Program-made: the position numbers and the translations under genes
Source: Isoetes taiwanensis
Lineage: Eukaryota > Streptophyta > Lycopodiopsida > Isoetales > Isoetaceae
Assembly (NCBI GenBank): GCA_021234155.1
Contig: JAJEKV010000028.1
Location: 496,001-560,000, forward strand
Direction of reading: 5' to 3'
Length of the DNA stretch: 64,000 nucleotides
In this document: in pieces, positions 35,951 through 47,142 of the stretch
How positions within the stretch are numbered: the stretch's first letter is position 1
Layout: each line of letters begins with the position of its first letter
Notes under the pieces: model-generated
The model's database searches: none
Told to the model about the DNA's origin: nothing
What the model saw: the letters and a program-made list of their open reading frames with translations, nothing else

Positions 35951-37190
35951 TGTATAATAAGATTCGCAAAATACTATAAGATTTCAAGCGGAATACTATA
36001 TGGTGTTGATTTTGTACGTGCAAAATACAATTATGAGGGCTCTCGCTGCCCTACGTCACCCCCCGTGTGAATATGCACCCAAACTAAAGGGGGTTTAAAG
36101 GGGGATTTTAATTTAAATGTGTTGGACCCAATGGTTGTGTTAATTAATGTCAATGGTAGTTATGTGTTGGTTGTTAATGTCAATGGTTGTTATGTGTTGG
36201 GGGATTTAATTTTTATATGTTGGATGTTAATAGTTTGTGTTGCAAAAAAAATTTTTGGCCCCTTCAGGGCATTAGGGACGTCCCCTTCCCCCCTCCCTCC
36301 TCCGTGTGACAAAAATTTTAGAATTCAAACCAGAAAAAACTAAAATTCATTTGAGGCTTTCATCACATGTAGCTTTTGAATTTCATCACAATAAAACAAA
36401 TAGAACATAAGTAAAAGTTACCATAAAGATAGAGCATATTGATCCCATTATTCTGAAAGTCATAAAGTTTGCAACACCCATACACAAACATTTTTCAACT
36501 GGAATTTAACAGCAGCCTTTGGCCTCCATGGATTCTTGTGGTGAGAAACCAAAGTGGGAAACTTTTCTGCTTGATAGCACAAGGATCTAGAAGCCTTGGA
36601 ATTTGCTTAATAACTGCCTAAAAATCTAAAAATGCATGGTAATTTTTTGCAAGCTTCATTCGGAATGAGCCATAAAACAATATCCAATAGCACAATCCTG
36701 TATTAATCAGCCTACCAAACCCGGCCGAAAAATTGATGTTTTAACATAGATAACTTAACCAAACATATCCATATCATACACTATCAAAAAGATCTCGGAG
36801 AGAGCTTTCCAACGCAATAAAAATCATCTCAAACAGAGCTCTGGATCAAAAGTTATGATAAGAAATGTGTTGCCAGCGGGGAAACTGCACTACATGCGCC
36901 CTTCAAGCCCTTCATGTGCCCATTATGCACCACATACACAAAAAGAGGGCTTTTGTTGTGAGCCATTGGTTGTTGACCATTATGCACCACACACATAAAA
37001 AAAGGGCTTTTGTTGTGAGCCATTGGTTGTTGACCATTGGAAAAAAAAGGCTAAAATCAATGGCTCGGAAATGGTGCACTCTAGATATACGCATTAGTAC
37101 ATCCATTTGAATACATCACGAAATCATAGGAAAAACCTTAGTGAAATGCGTACAAAACACACAAAGAAAACCCCTTGTTATTATGCTACA
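35951..37190 (+). mobile_element. insertion 1 in the copia 5' LTR (foldback-headed repeat, partial)
   Basis: Starts in the middle of the foldback module (AATAAGATTCGCAAAATACT) exactly where the LTR sequence GAAGTGTAT stops, and shares GTATA with the normal foldback sequence. It runs through the GGCCCCTTC box and ends ACCCCTTGTTATTATGCTAC. About 180 bp of LTR present in the 3' LTR is missing here. Contains a 57-bp tandem duplication at about 36,925-37,040. No gene. Confidence 0.65.
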
Positions 37191-37212
37191 TATTATTATC
37201 AAGATTTAACAG

Positions 37213-37224
37213 TGGTATCAGAGC
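37213..37224 (+). other. primer-binding site of copia 1
   Basis: TGGTATCAGAGC, complementary to the initiator tRNA-Met 3' region as in most plant copia elements. It lies one base after the LTR end. Confidence 0.95.
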
Positions 37225-37231
37225 CAGTACT

Positions 37232-38776
37232 ATGTCTAGCAGATTTGGAGCAAGTTTACTTAATACTGTTGATGTGTATGCTGGAGGTCCATGTTTCCAG
37301 GTATGGAAGGATGCCATAGTGCATATTTTGGAAGTTGAAGACTTATGGGATTTGGTAGATCCTCAGGGAACTGCTACTGCAGGAGTGCTGACCAAGGTTG
37401 GTTCAGATTCAGCAAGCTCCATTAATGCTGCAGGTGCAGGGTAGGCTACTCAAGGTGCAGGTGCAGGAGGCACGGCAGGGAGCAGTAGCTCTGGAGGGAA
37501 ATCTCTATATGCCAAAGCTAAGGAGGCTCAAGGAATCATATCATGTAAGGTAAATCCTACAATTAGGCTGAAATTGAGGGGTTTGAGTCCACGAGACATG
37601 TGGAAATTTATGCTAAAACATTATGAAGATAAAACATCCTCCCAAATTGACTTGATTGAAAATGAGCTGAGGGGTTTAAAGTTAGGAGAGGATGAGGATG
37701 TTTCAGGGTTCTTTGATAAATTTGATAACCTTATAGCAGTCCTTGCTGGAGCAAATGTGCATATTTCAGACAGGATAGTCAAATATTGCAAATATCTAGA
37801 GCTGTGGATAATGAAAACTTAGTCTTGTTCATTAGAAATACTTGTAGGTCAAGAGAGGAAGCAGAAAACTGCCTAAGAACTGAATGGGAACAAAAGAAAA
37901 TTTTAAGGCAGCAATCAAATGAGCCTGAAGTGTTAGTTGTCAAAAAGAAGGTGACTTGCTATCACTGCCATGAGCAAGCTGAAGAAAGAATTTAACTGCT
38001 ATACATGTGGGGGAAGAGGCCATGTAGCCTCTAAATGCCCAACCCCAAAGAATTATGGCAGGGGGAGAGGAAGATCTGATAGCAGAGGTGATAGGTCCTT
38101 CAGTAGAGGAAGAGGGAGGAGCTATGAAAAGGCCTTAGAACATGATGAAAAATCCAAGGCAAATTCTGAAAATGAAGATGATGAGGTAATTGGTGAATTT
38201 GCTATTCTTGACAAAACTAAAACTAACAAATCTGATTATATGGTAGTTGATAGTGGAGCTGAACGATCAGTAGTTCAATCCACTGAGTTGTTGAAGAATA
38301 TTACAAATGCAAATTCAAGAAATATACAAGTTGGTAATGGAGCTCTTCAAAAAATTCAGAGTATGGGGTTGCTGCAGCTTGAAGATTTGAATGGTGTTAT
38401 TGTAAATATACAGAATGTGCTTTGTGTGCCTACAATAATCAAGAATTTGATTTCAGTTAGTCAATTGGTTGATCTAGGCTATAGGGTCAATTTTGACTCA
38501 ATGCAATGTAATATTTTTCTCAAAGATGAATTGAAATTTCGAGCTACCAGAGTTGGAAATTTATTTGCATTGAGTAATGTTGTGAGCATTAATGCAATCA
38601 AAGAAGAAGGATTAGAATTATGGCACAACCGTCTAGCACATACAAATTGTAAAAATCTGAAGCATTTGATCAAACAAGGCTGGATATCTTGTAACAATGA
38701 CTCAGACCAGTTCATATGTGAAGGGTGTGGCTTTGGGAAAGCTAAACAGATTGCCTTTCATCAAAAGGAAAACTAG
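37232..38776 (+). pseudogene. copia 1 gag and protease
   Basis: Capsid-type protein starting MSSRFGASLLNTVDVYAGG, broken by TAG at 37,442-37,444 and by frameshifts near 37,790 and 37,985. Recognisable parts: the LSPRDMWKFM helix region, the zinc knuckle CYTCGGRGHVASKC (CX2CX4HX4C), the aspartic protease site VVDSGAERS (near 38,247), and the integrase HHCC finger (LWHNRLAH, then CEGCGFGK). The frame ends at 38,776 and overlaps the next by 80 bp in another frame, so a single-base shift separates protease from integrase. Confidence 0.85.
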
Positions 38777-41052
38777 AGCAACTCAAGTGTTGGAACTGGT
38801 GCATACAGACCTTTATGGCCCTTTAAATGTTAAGAGCAGAACAAATAAAAGGTACTTCATTACCTTTACTGATGATTATAGCAGGAGATGCAAAACTTAT
38901 GCATTGGCAACCAAGTCACAAGCATTACAAGCTTTTAAACAATTTGTAGTTGAGTCTGAAAGAGAAACTGGAAATAAGCTGAAATGCATAAGATCGGATA
39001 GAGGTGGAGAATACCTATCTGATAAATTTAGATTATATTGTTTGAAACATGGCATCAAAAGGCAATTAACCTGTAGACATACTCCACAACAGAATGGAGT
39101 TTCAAAAAGAAAAAACAGAACCATATTGGATGCTGTAAGATCTATGTTGAAACAAACTGGACTACCTAATAAATTGTGGGAAGAAGCCATGAAAACAAGT
39201 GTTGAAATTCAGAACAATCTGCCCTCTACCAGCATTGGTGGAAAATTGCCTTGCTTATTATGGAATCCTGATACAAAGATCAACTTTGATAAGTACAAGG
39301 CATATGGATGCCTAGCATACTCTCACATACCCAAGGAAATGAGAAAAAAACTAGATGATAAAGCTGAGATTGGCTTTGTGGTAGGGTATGATCAAGAATC
39401 TAAGGGATATAGAATATATAATCCAGAAACGAAAACTATTGTTATCAGTAGAGATGTCCTGTTTAATGAAGATGTTCTATACAAACACAGATATAAGAAA
39501 GGGCATAAAATTAAGGAGGAATACACTGAAGATCGGAGTATAAAATTTGACATTGAAGAGGATGATGAGACAAATCAAAATGCTGATGTGCAACAAGAAA
39601 ATGTGCAGCAAGAAGTTAATCATGCTCAGCAAGCTACCAATGATAATCATGATCACAAGGAAGTACAAGTGAGAAGAAAAAGGAAGACACAAGCTGAAAG
39701 ACTTATAGAAGAAGCAAACTTAGGGGATCTGCCATATGGTAGAGATGAGCAAGGGAGAAGCAGAAGAAATATTGCCAATGATGAACCAGAATTTGAGCAA
39801 ATTATGGCTCTGCTAGAAGATGAAGAATTACCACAGAATTTTGAAGAAATTCAGAATTGTGCAAACAAAAGCAAATGGATGGCAGCTATGAATGAAGAAC
39901 TAAAGTCATTCACAGAAACAAAGACATATGAACTAGTTGACCTTGATACTAGTAAAAATGTAATTGGAAGTAAATGGTTATTCAGAATCAAAGAAAACCC
40001 TGATGGTAGCAAAAGATACAAGGCCAGATTAGTAGCTCAAGGATATACTAAAAAAAAGGGCAAAGATTATGAAGAAACTTACTCTCCCATTGTGAAGCTT
40101 ACAAGTATCAGAATTTTGCTTGCTATGGCAAATGCTATGAGCATGGAAGTACATCATATGGATGTCAAAACGGCCTTCCTAAATGCTACTTTAGAAGAGG
40201 AAGCATATATGAAACAAGCTCCTGGTTTTGAGCAGGGAGAAAATAAGGTTTGGAAGTTACATAGGGCAGTCTATGGGTTAAAACAGTCCCCAAGAGAGTG
40301 GTACCTTTGCATGAATCAATTCTTGCAAGAACATGGATTTGAAAAGTTAAAAAATGATGGAAATCTTTATAGATTCCAACAGGGAGAAGAATTCTGCATT
40401 ATAGCTCTATATGTCGATGATTGCATAATGGTTGCAAACACTATGAATATTCTCAATGAAGCAAAAAAAATCCTGAAAAACAGATTCCAAATGTCTGATA
40501 TAAGAGAGTTAAAGAAATTCTTGGGTATCGAAGTTGTCAGAGATAAGGATCAGAAGTATATCAAGTTGTGTCAGAAAACTCACATTGATAATATGGTGAA
40601 AAGGTTCAATTTAGAAGGTGCTAAAGTTGTTAAAATACCTATGACTCCTGGACATACACTTACAACAAATACAGAAGTTAAGGCAAATACAAACATGGAG
40701 GAAACACCATACAGGGCTTTAGTTGGATGCTTGCTGTACCTGGCAAACAACACCAGACCTGACATTGCCTATGCAGTGAACATATTGAGTAGAAGATGCC
40801 ACAATCCTACAAAAGACCATTGGGAAGCAGGGAAAATGGTGCTGAAATACCTCAAAGGAACATCCACTCAAGGTATATGTTATACTTCAGAAAATTTGAA
40901 ACTAATGGCCTATAGTGATGCAGATTGGGGAGATGACCTAAGTACTAGAAGATCAACATCAGGATATGTCATATTTTTGGGAAATAATGCAATAACTTGG
41001 AGATGCAAGAAACAGGCAGCAATGAGTTCTGCAGAAGCAGAATATGTAGGAC
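38760..41052 (+). pseudogene. copia 1 integrase, reverse transcriptase and start of RNase H
   Basis: A long uninterrupted frame. Integrase core: Asp in ELVHTDLYGPL, Asp in CIRSDRGGEYL, but the third catalytic residue is changed: PQQNGVSKRKN has Lys (39,105-39,107) where copia integrases have Glu (copia 2 has AERKN). RT: KWLFRIKENPDGSKRYKARL, then YGLKQSPREWY, then catalytic YVDD (40,410-40,421). RNase H starts (YSDADWGDDL, then MSSAEAEYV) and is cut by insertion 2. The remaining part is at 44,777-45,132. RT looks intact, but integrase should be inactive. Confidence 0.9.
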
Positions 41053-42433
41053 AATAACAGGGGGTTTTTCTTGTGTTTTTGTACGCTTTTCACAAAGGTT
41101 TTCCTAAGATTTCATGGCATATTCGAATGGATGTACTAATGCGTACATCTAGAGTGCACCATTTCTTAGTCGTTGATTTAGCTTTTTTTTTCAATGGTCC
41201 AACATCCAAGGGCTCACAACAAAAGCCCCCTTTTTATTTTAGGGGCTGAACATGCAAGCCTCGTGCCCTAAAGCTTGGCCATGAACCACTGTTGGGGTTG
41301 GCCAGGCTTGCCCTAAAGCTTGGCCATGAACCACTGTTGGAGTTGGCCGACATCACGGGACATCGGATTTGAAGCAGCGGATTTGCAGCATATTTGATCC
41401 AGAGTTTAGACGGTTGCTATCTTTTGTTGTTGCATGAACAATGCATGTATATGCATCATAATTGCCCTCTCAATTCTTGCTGCTGGAGTGGATTATTGCT
41501 GCCAGAATAGCTTTTACAAAGGTATTTGCAGTAATTTCTTGGTTTGTGATATGTTAGACAATGGCTCTTTATTGTTTCGTTGGTTCCTGGTATAATGCTT
41601 TTCCATTCTTTTGCTTTTTTGTTCTTTTTCGTTCTTTTGGTTTTCTCCGTCTTAGAATGCAATGAACCTGCAAAGCCCTTTCAGACTTATTCCACCTTCT
41701 GTTTACATTCTTTTTTGTCAGATTTTTATTGCAGACTTTAGTACCCTCCAGATTTACTCCACCTTTTGCTTTGTTCTCTGCTTGTTAGACTTTTATTGCA
41801 GATTCAAGACCTCAGTATCTGAAAATTGGAATGAAACGATGAATGCTAGTTTGTTCTTCTGTACATACTGCATCAGTAAATTGTTGATCCTCACCCTTGT
41901 TTGTAGAACAAGAAAATCAATAAACCCATTCAAAATGCATGCTCTCTATCGTCAAATTTTGCACAACTTTTTGTAGATTCGGCAGCTTCAAACCATTACC
42001 TTGTCTTCTTCCGGCCTGCAAATAGCTGCAAAAGAATCTCGAAAACCTCCTGAAGCATACGATGATGTCCATTGGTTCATCCACATGTGTCTCCTATCTA
42101 GCAACACCGGAGTTAGATTCGGCCCTCAGGGCGAAACTGGAGTTGGATTTCCTTGTGAGTTTGCTGCCATAGCCAGATCTTGCAGTTCCTTCCTAAGTTT
42201 TTGTTGCAGAACTTTGTAAACCATCTGAAATCTGTGCCTAGCATGCTGACATGATTTCTGCAACACTGGAGTTAGATTTGCCCCTCAATTCGCCCTGTTC
42301 GATCGGATTTGCATGTCCCCTTGTATGCAGCTGCCATGTTCGCTTTTTGAAACTCTAACGCTGCCCTAATATCTGGCTGGTTGAATATCCAATGCTCTGT
42401 GGCCTTTGTTATCTTAACTACTCCCCTTTAAAA

Positions 42434-42672
42434 TAAGAGATCTCGCCCTTCCTTTGAGTATATGCACATTCTTTAAGTTTCTATGCAAAAATCATATGCT
42501 ACAATATCTAGCATTATAACATCTACCATATTACTTCTTATGGTTTACAAGAGATCTCGCCCTTCCTTTTAGTATGCACATTCTTCAAGTTTCTATGCAA
42601 AAAGCATATGCTACAATATCTAGCAATATCTAGCATTATAACATCTACCATATTACTTCTTATGGTTTACTA
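42434..42672. repeat. 114-bp tandem duplication
   Basis: Two copies starting AAGAGATCTCGCCCTTCCTT (42,434 and 42,548) and ending near TATTACTTCTTATGGTTTAC, with small differences. Confidence 0.85.
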
Positions 42673-43045
42673 GTATTACAAGTTTGTATTACTCGTATTA
42701 TTATTACTATTACTAGTTAGTAACAATTGTGTTGTTTTTTAAATGCATAGATCTACATATTAAAATGAGAATAATGGCACGAAACAGACGAGGCCCTGGC
42801 TCAACATCACGAACAGGAGTCATGCAGGCTGAAGGCATCACATATAAGATAAAATCACCCTGCACAAGAAGATGTTGTGGAAGCAGGATAGGCAAATCAA
42901 CGAAGATGTGTATCACATCTTAAGTCGCTATCCATATTGAATGTTTGTAAATTGATATACTACTGTTTCTCATCTCAATGACTAAATAAATTCATAAATA
43001 ATATGTTTTAAAAGCATATATAATAAAATTACATTATGGTACTAG

Positions 43046-43113
43046 AAAAGGGCCCGGCCTGACGGCCGGGCCCTTTTCTTTTGTCCATTCCTCGGCTCGG
43101 CCGGCCTTCGGCC
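43046..43113. repeat. two adjacent GC-rich perfect palindromes
   Basis: AAAAGGGCCCGGCC, loop TGAC, GGCCGGGCCCTTTT, then about 20 bp later GGCCGGCC-TTC-GGCCGGCC, in an otherwise AT-rich stretch. It starts with TACTAGAAAAGGGCCC, similar to TACTAGAAAAAGTGCCC at 51,847, which suggests the terminus of a repeat family. The resemblance to a bacterial terminator is coincidental. Confidence 0.7.
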
Positions 43114-43179
43114 GGCCTCGCCTCGGTTTGGACCCATTCTTCTCTATCTATGTTTCTTAATATCCAAAGTACAACACCC

Positions 43180-43720
43180 CTATGTGTTCAAGGAATTTAC
43201 TCATCTTACCCAGCATCCATTGTTCAACCCATGCCTGCTTCCATCTACTGCCATGCAAGTTTATACACACACATGCCTTATTATTAATTCTAAAGTATCA
43301 TCCATGAGGAGTTTACTTGCACCTACTACCATGCAAGTCCATACATACACATGCTCTCCTACTCATGCTTTTGCCCTAATTTTAAAGTGACACACATGCC
43401 CTACTATCAATTCTAAAGCATCATTCATGAGTTGATCACTTACAATTCCAACTACATATTGCTTAGCCCCCTATTCTATTACCAATTCCAAAGCATCACC
43501 CATGAGGAGCAAACTCACACATACACCTATAAGGACCCATACCACATCCTATGAGGATCTTTACCACATCTGCTAGTGAGCGCTCTATTTCATTATCAAT
43601 TCCAAAGTATCACTCATGAGGAGATTACTGCTTCAAAGTTTCACCCATATGGAGCTTATACACATGTATAGGAGCATCATCCATGAGGAGCATACTTACA
43701 TCCACTATCTATTAGCATTT
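43180..43720. repeat. degenerate interspersed tandem repeat
   Basis: The word TATCAATTCYAAAGYATCA followed by CYCATGAGGAG recurs at about 43,283, 43,404, 43,478, 43,594 and, shortened, at 43,634 and 43,674. Spacing is irregular (40-120 bp). Non-coding. Confidence 0.7.
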
Positions 43721-43795
43721 GCAAAGTTTCAAAAAAACTTTTATTTTTAGACTGAAACTTTCTATTCTTATACTGAGGTGCTTACTCGTGAGCAT

Positions 43796-44165
43796 CTGGA
43801 ACATTCTAGGACATTCCAAAAGATTCTAGAACATTGTAGAACATCCTAGAGCATCCTTGAGTTAATTAGCCCTCACCCTTAACTATATATGGACTTCTAT
43901 TTGTCTCAACAAATCAATGGTTGGTCTAGTGGTAAGGATGGAGGGCTTGGGGGGCAATGACCACGGTTCGAATCCCCGACAAAACATAAAAAATTTTGAA
44001 AAGGTCCAAGAACATTTTAGAAGACTCCAGAAGCTTGTAGAATGTTCTAGAATTCTAGAAGCTCAAGAAGAAGACTCCAGAAGCTTCTAGAATGTTCTAG
44101 AAGCTTCTAGAAGCTTCCAGAAGATTCTATGACCTTCTAATGTTCTAGAAGCCTCTAGAACTTTC
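43796..44165. promoter_or_regulatory. heat-shock-element-like arrays around a SINE head
   Basis: From 44,080 to 44,127 ten consecutive units alternate GAA and TTC with exactly 2-bp spacers (GAAGCTTCTAGAATGTTC and so on), the arrangement bound by heat-shock factor trimers. More GAA/TTC words flank it at 44,000-44,079 and 44,128-44,165. A looser cluster (GGAACATTCTAGGACATTCC type) lies on the other side of the tRNA-like head at 43,796-43,858. A G-box GCCACGTGGC follows at 44,188-44,197. Whether heat-shock factors bind here is inference. Confidence 0.65.
43915..43985 (+). mobile_element. tRNA-like SINE head
   Basis: Box A TGGTCTAGTGGT (43,922-43,933) and box B GGTTCGAATCC (43,965-43,975), 31 bp between them, as in a pol III internal promoter. 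It does not fold as a full tRNA and has no acceptor stem, so it is a SINE head, not a tRNA gene. The downstream body would include the HSE-like array. Element ends are not defined. Confidence 0.7.
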
Positions 44166-44776
44166 AGGATCTGACGGCCGAGAGCGCGCCACGTGGCACC
44201 CCGTGAGCCGTCGATGGGGGTGGAGTTACTCACTGACTCACTAACGGACACTATTTCTTTCTAATATAGGAGGATAATATTATAATTTCTTACTTATGCT
44301 TTATATTAGTATTTGTTTTTATTTGTTATAATGCTATATATATATTGCTGCTTTCTTTTGGCCCCGAAGGGGCAAAATTTTTTTTAGGTATAACACAAAC
44401 CATTACATTGCACATCTTAAAATTAAATTCCCCCATAAACCCCCTTTTGTTTGGGTGCAGGGGGGTAACGTAGGGCAGCGAGAGCCTCTGAAATTATGTT
44501 TTGCACGTGCAAAATCAACACCATATAGTATATTGTCTGAAATCTATAGTATTTTGTAAATCTTGTTATACAGTATAACAAATTCTATACATCCATACCC
44601 CACAAACGAGGAACTTTGTGTACGGTGTAGATTAAGGAATAAGGGGTGAATATGCCTATCCAACAGCTCTCGTTGCCCGGAGTCACCCCCCCTGTGAATA
44701 TGCACCCAAACAAAATGGGGTTTAAGGGGGAATTTAATTTTAAGATGTGCAATGTAATGGTTTGTGTAATGTAATG

Positions 44777-45132
44777 GCTTCATCATTGGTGGCCAAAGAA
44801 TTAGTCTGGTTAAGAATAGAATAGAATAGAATAGAATATGATTTTATCGTCCACGGAGATTATTGCAAGAAATAAACTGTGCACAAGATGGAGCCACTGA
44901 GATCATGACAGATAGTCAAAGTTGCATAGCTATAGTGAAAAACCATGTTCATCATGATAGAACCAAACACATAGAATTAAATATTCATTTCATACGGGAT
45001 CTGGCAGTTCAGGGTATTATTCAAATGAGATATGTTGACACTAACAGTCAAATAGCAGACATCTTTACCAAGGCACTTGCAGAAGCTAAATTCAGTAAAT
45101 TTAAGGAGACGTTAAATGTGTTGGACTTATAA
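44777..45132 (+). pseudogene. copia 1 RNase H, second part
   Basis: Continues the frame cut at 41,052: ASSLVAKELVWLR, then after a small insertion LLQEINCAQDGATEIMTDSQ, then HHDRTKHIELNIHFIRDL, then TNSQIADIFTKALAEAKF, stop after NVLDL at 45,132. The purine tract and 3' LTR follow within 15 bp. Confidence 0.9.
44815..44858 (-). mobile_element. about 45-bp LINE 3' end inserted in RNase H
   Basis: On the minus strand: TCCGTGGACGATAAAATCA followed by four TTCTA-type units. The first 19 bases equal the 3' box of the LINE at 11.84 kb. It interrupts the RNase H codons between LVWLR and LLQEI, a severely 5'-truncated insertion. Confidence 0.7.
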
Positions 45133-45145
45133 GCTGAAGGAGGAA

Positions 45146-45818
45146 TGTTGGGAATTCAGCTTATAAGTCATATGCATTGTTTACCTATGAGAGGCAGTGG
45201 CAGTAGGTTAGACCAATTTGCACATTAAGTTATCTGCACATGTTATCAGCATAGGTTACCTATGAGAAGCAGTGGCAGTAGGTCAACTTATAGGTTATGA
45301 TCTAACCTAAGAAAGTATGAAGGCAAGGTTAAATGGAAAGTGAGTTCAATGGTCAAAAAGTAGGTCTACGGGCTGCTATTACCCGGACCTCGCCACGCGC
45401 GCTAGGGAACCCCAGGTACCCCCAGCCCGCAGGTTTAGGGTTTCGCGCCCGTCCTGTGTGATATTGACGAAAAGATTGGAAGCCGAGATTGGAAAGATAA
45501 TCCAATCCCATAACCGCCGGATTGAGGAGTATAAGTCCGAGTAATATGCAGGCAAGGAACATATGATCGAATGGAGCCTTAGGTGCCGAAGCGAATCGAG
45601 CTTTAAGTGCCGAAGTGTATTCACATGCCTAGATTATACTCTTGAACTTGAAGTATGGTTATGAAGAACTTATGATGATTTTGGTGTTTATATGATCTGG
45701 TGAAAATTAGTGACCATATCTTGGCTTTTCACTATATCATAATTTGTGTTTGTTTGAAAGATCTTGCTAGACATCAATATTATATTGTAGAGTGCATTAT
45801 TATTATCAAGATTTAACA
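45146..45818 (+). repeat. 3' LTR of copia 1
   Basis: TGTTGGGAATTC to ATTTAACA, 673 bp, uninterrupted; the reference for the damaged 5' LTR. Identity to the first 470 bp of the 5' LTR is high by eye. Confidence 0.93.
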
Positions 45819-45823
45819 ACAAC

Positions 45824-47142
45824 ATCAGATGCATTATCAATTCAAAGAAGACAATCCCTTTTTATAATTATTAGAATGGTTCTCACATTTTTCTAGCATT
45901 TAGATGTGATAGATCTCGATTGCATTTCTTTGTCATTAAGCCATTAGGCTTGTATACATCTATAATAAAAAGGTACATCCTTCAATGAAAAAGATACATC
46001 TAAATATTGCCAAGCCACATGTGCATTCACTTTATTACCTATTTTCTAAACATATATAAGGCAGTGCCATTTTTTGTTTGAGGGTAATATTTTTTTGCTA
46101 GGAAAAAACATAAGAGAGACACGTGTCCTTGGTAGCGAAAGAGCTTTGTTGCTTTGGAAGCAATTCCCTGCTCTACTCTATGCATTTGCCGGATCTTATA
46201 GGACTTTGTGCATATAAATAGGAGGCCTTTGTATGCTCTCGCACCCTGTCGCCATAATCCAGGTAAGAACAAAATTTGTGCTGCGTCTCTCTGGCTAGAC
46301 GTTCTTTGATCAGGTTTTTTTATGTTGTGGATGCAGTTGTTGCTGGATTTCTCAGAAATGAAGGAGAGTTGAATCGGCAGCATAACAGAATGTATCCATC
46401 TGCTAGCCCTCATTGAAGCACTGCTTATTACTTTTTATGCCCAGCCAAACGGAGTGAAGAGCTTCAGCGCCATAACCATCCCTTTGACTTTCTAGGGTTT
46501 CGCCATAGTTGCAGTCGCTGGTTCTCTCTACTTTGCTAAAAACGGCATGAGCAGGTAAATTTCTGTTTTTAATTTTGATTCATTCGATTTGGGGAGTTCC
46601 TATGTGGTCCATCAGTAGCAGACCAACAGTCAGATGTTCATTCAAGAAAGCTATTGCTTTCATCTGTGCTTTCAATTTTCTGGAAGCCCTCTTTGTGCTT
46701 CAACCATTGCTTGGCCCTGTTCATATCGGGCCTCTTTCTTCCTTTCCTGGTTCCTGAGAAATTGCATCCTTTTGCAGGAAATTGCCCACCTGGGCTCTAG
46801 ATATGGCGTCGGATTTGGCCCAAATCTATGCAACCCAATGAGAGTGACGATGGCTTGAGAAATGAAGGAGCAAAATAGTAAATCCCTTTACTTCAATCTG
46901 GTTTTTAGAGTAGTTGAAAATTTAGAGTGTTTATTTGCAATACTATTCTGATGCATTTTGTTTGCTCTCAAAATAGGGGAAAGACGAATTCAAACGTGTT
47001 GGCAATAAATCAACAAGTAATTTTCGGAACAGCTATACTTACCTACTCTTCCATTTTCGAAATGAAGGCCTTTGCCATTGCAGAAAGAAATGCACTATAT
47101 ACGTCGGATCCAGCTCACGCTCGCCTGCAAGGTTTTACGCCA
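45824..47142. other. intergenic; one weak exon-like stretch
   Basis: Around 46,454-46,553 the plus strand reads KSFSAITIPLTF, stop, GFAIVAVAGSLYFAKNGMS, ending at a good donor (AGCAG/GTAAAT), like a small membrane-protein first exon with one stop. I do not recognise the family, and there is no partner exon. The rest shows nothing. Confidence 0.2.

Larger units (their letters stand above)
41052..44776 (-). mobile_element. insertion 2 in copia 1 RNase H (foldback-headed repeat, long form)
   Basis: Read on the minus strand it starts with the foldback module (44,765-44,394), continues through the hairpin box GCCCCTTCGGGGCC (about 44,360) and ends CCCCCTGTTATTGT at 41,052: the same order as insertion 1 but longer. 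The junction shares CTACATATT with the RNase H target. In between are several unrelated repeats and a SINE, listed separately. No gene is recognised; short words such as GGAGTTAGATT recur at 42.1-42.3 kb. Confidence 0.65.
35481..45818 (+). mobile_element. Ty1/copia LTR retrotransposon 1, interrupted twice
   Basis: 5' LTR begins at 35,481 (TGTTGGGAATTCAGC) and ends at 37,211 (TTAACA). 3' LTR at 45,146-45,818. The 5-bp target duplication ACAAC is perfect (35,476-35,480 and 45,819-45,823). Primer-binding site TGGTATCAGAGC at 37,213-37,224. Purine tract GAAGGAGGAA directly before the 3' LTR. Gene order gag, protease, integrase, RT, RNase H defines copia. One insertion sits in the 5' LTR (35,951-about 37,190) and one in RNase H (about 41,052-44,776). 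Without them the element would be about 5.4 kb. Confidence 0.93.

Noticed and set aside
43046-43080. Rho-independent terminator (GC hairpin followed by T-run)
   Set aside because: Nuclear plant DNA; the T-run is part of the palindrome arm.
43922-43975. A tRNA gene
   Set aside because: Box A and box B are present, but no acceptor stem or cloverleaf can be formed; it is a SINE head.
35481-45818. An endogenous virus (pararetrovirus)
   Set aside because: Integrase precedes RT, LTRs and a 5-bp target duplication are present, and no movement or coat protein is seen; it is Ty1/copia.
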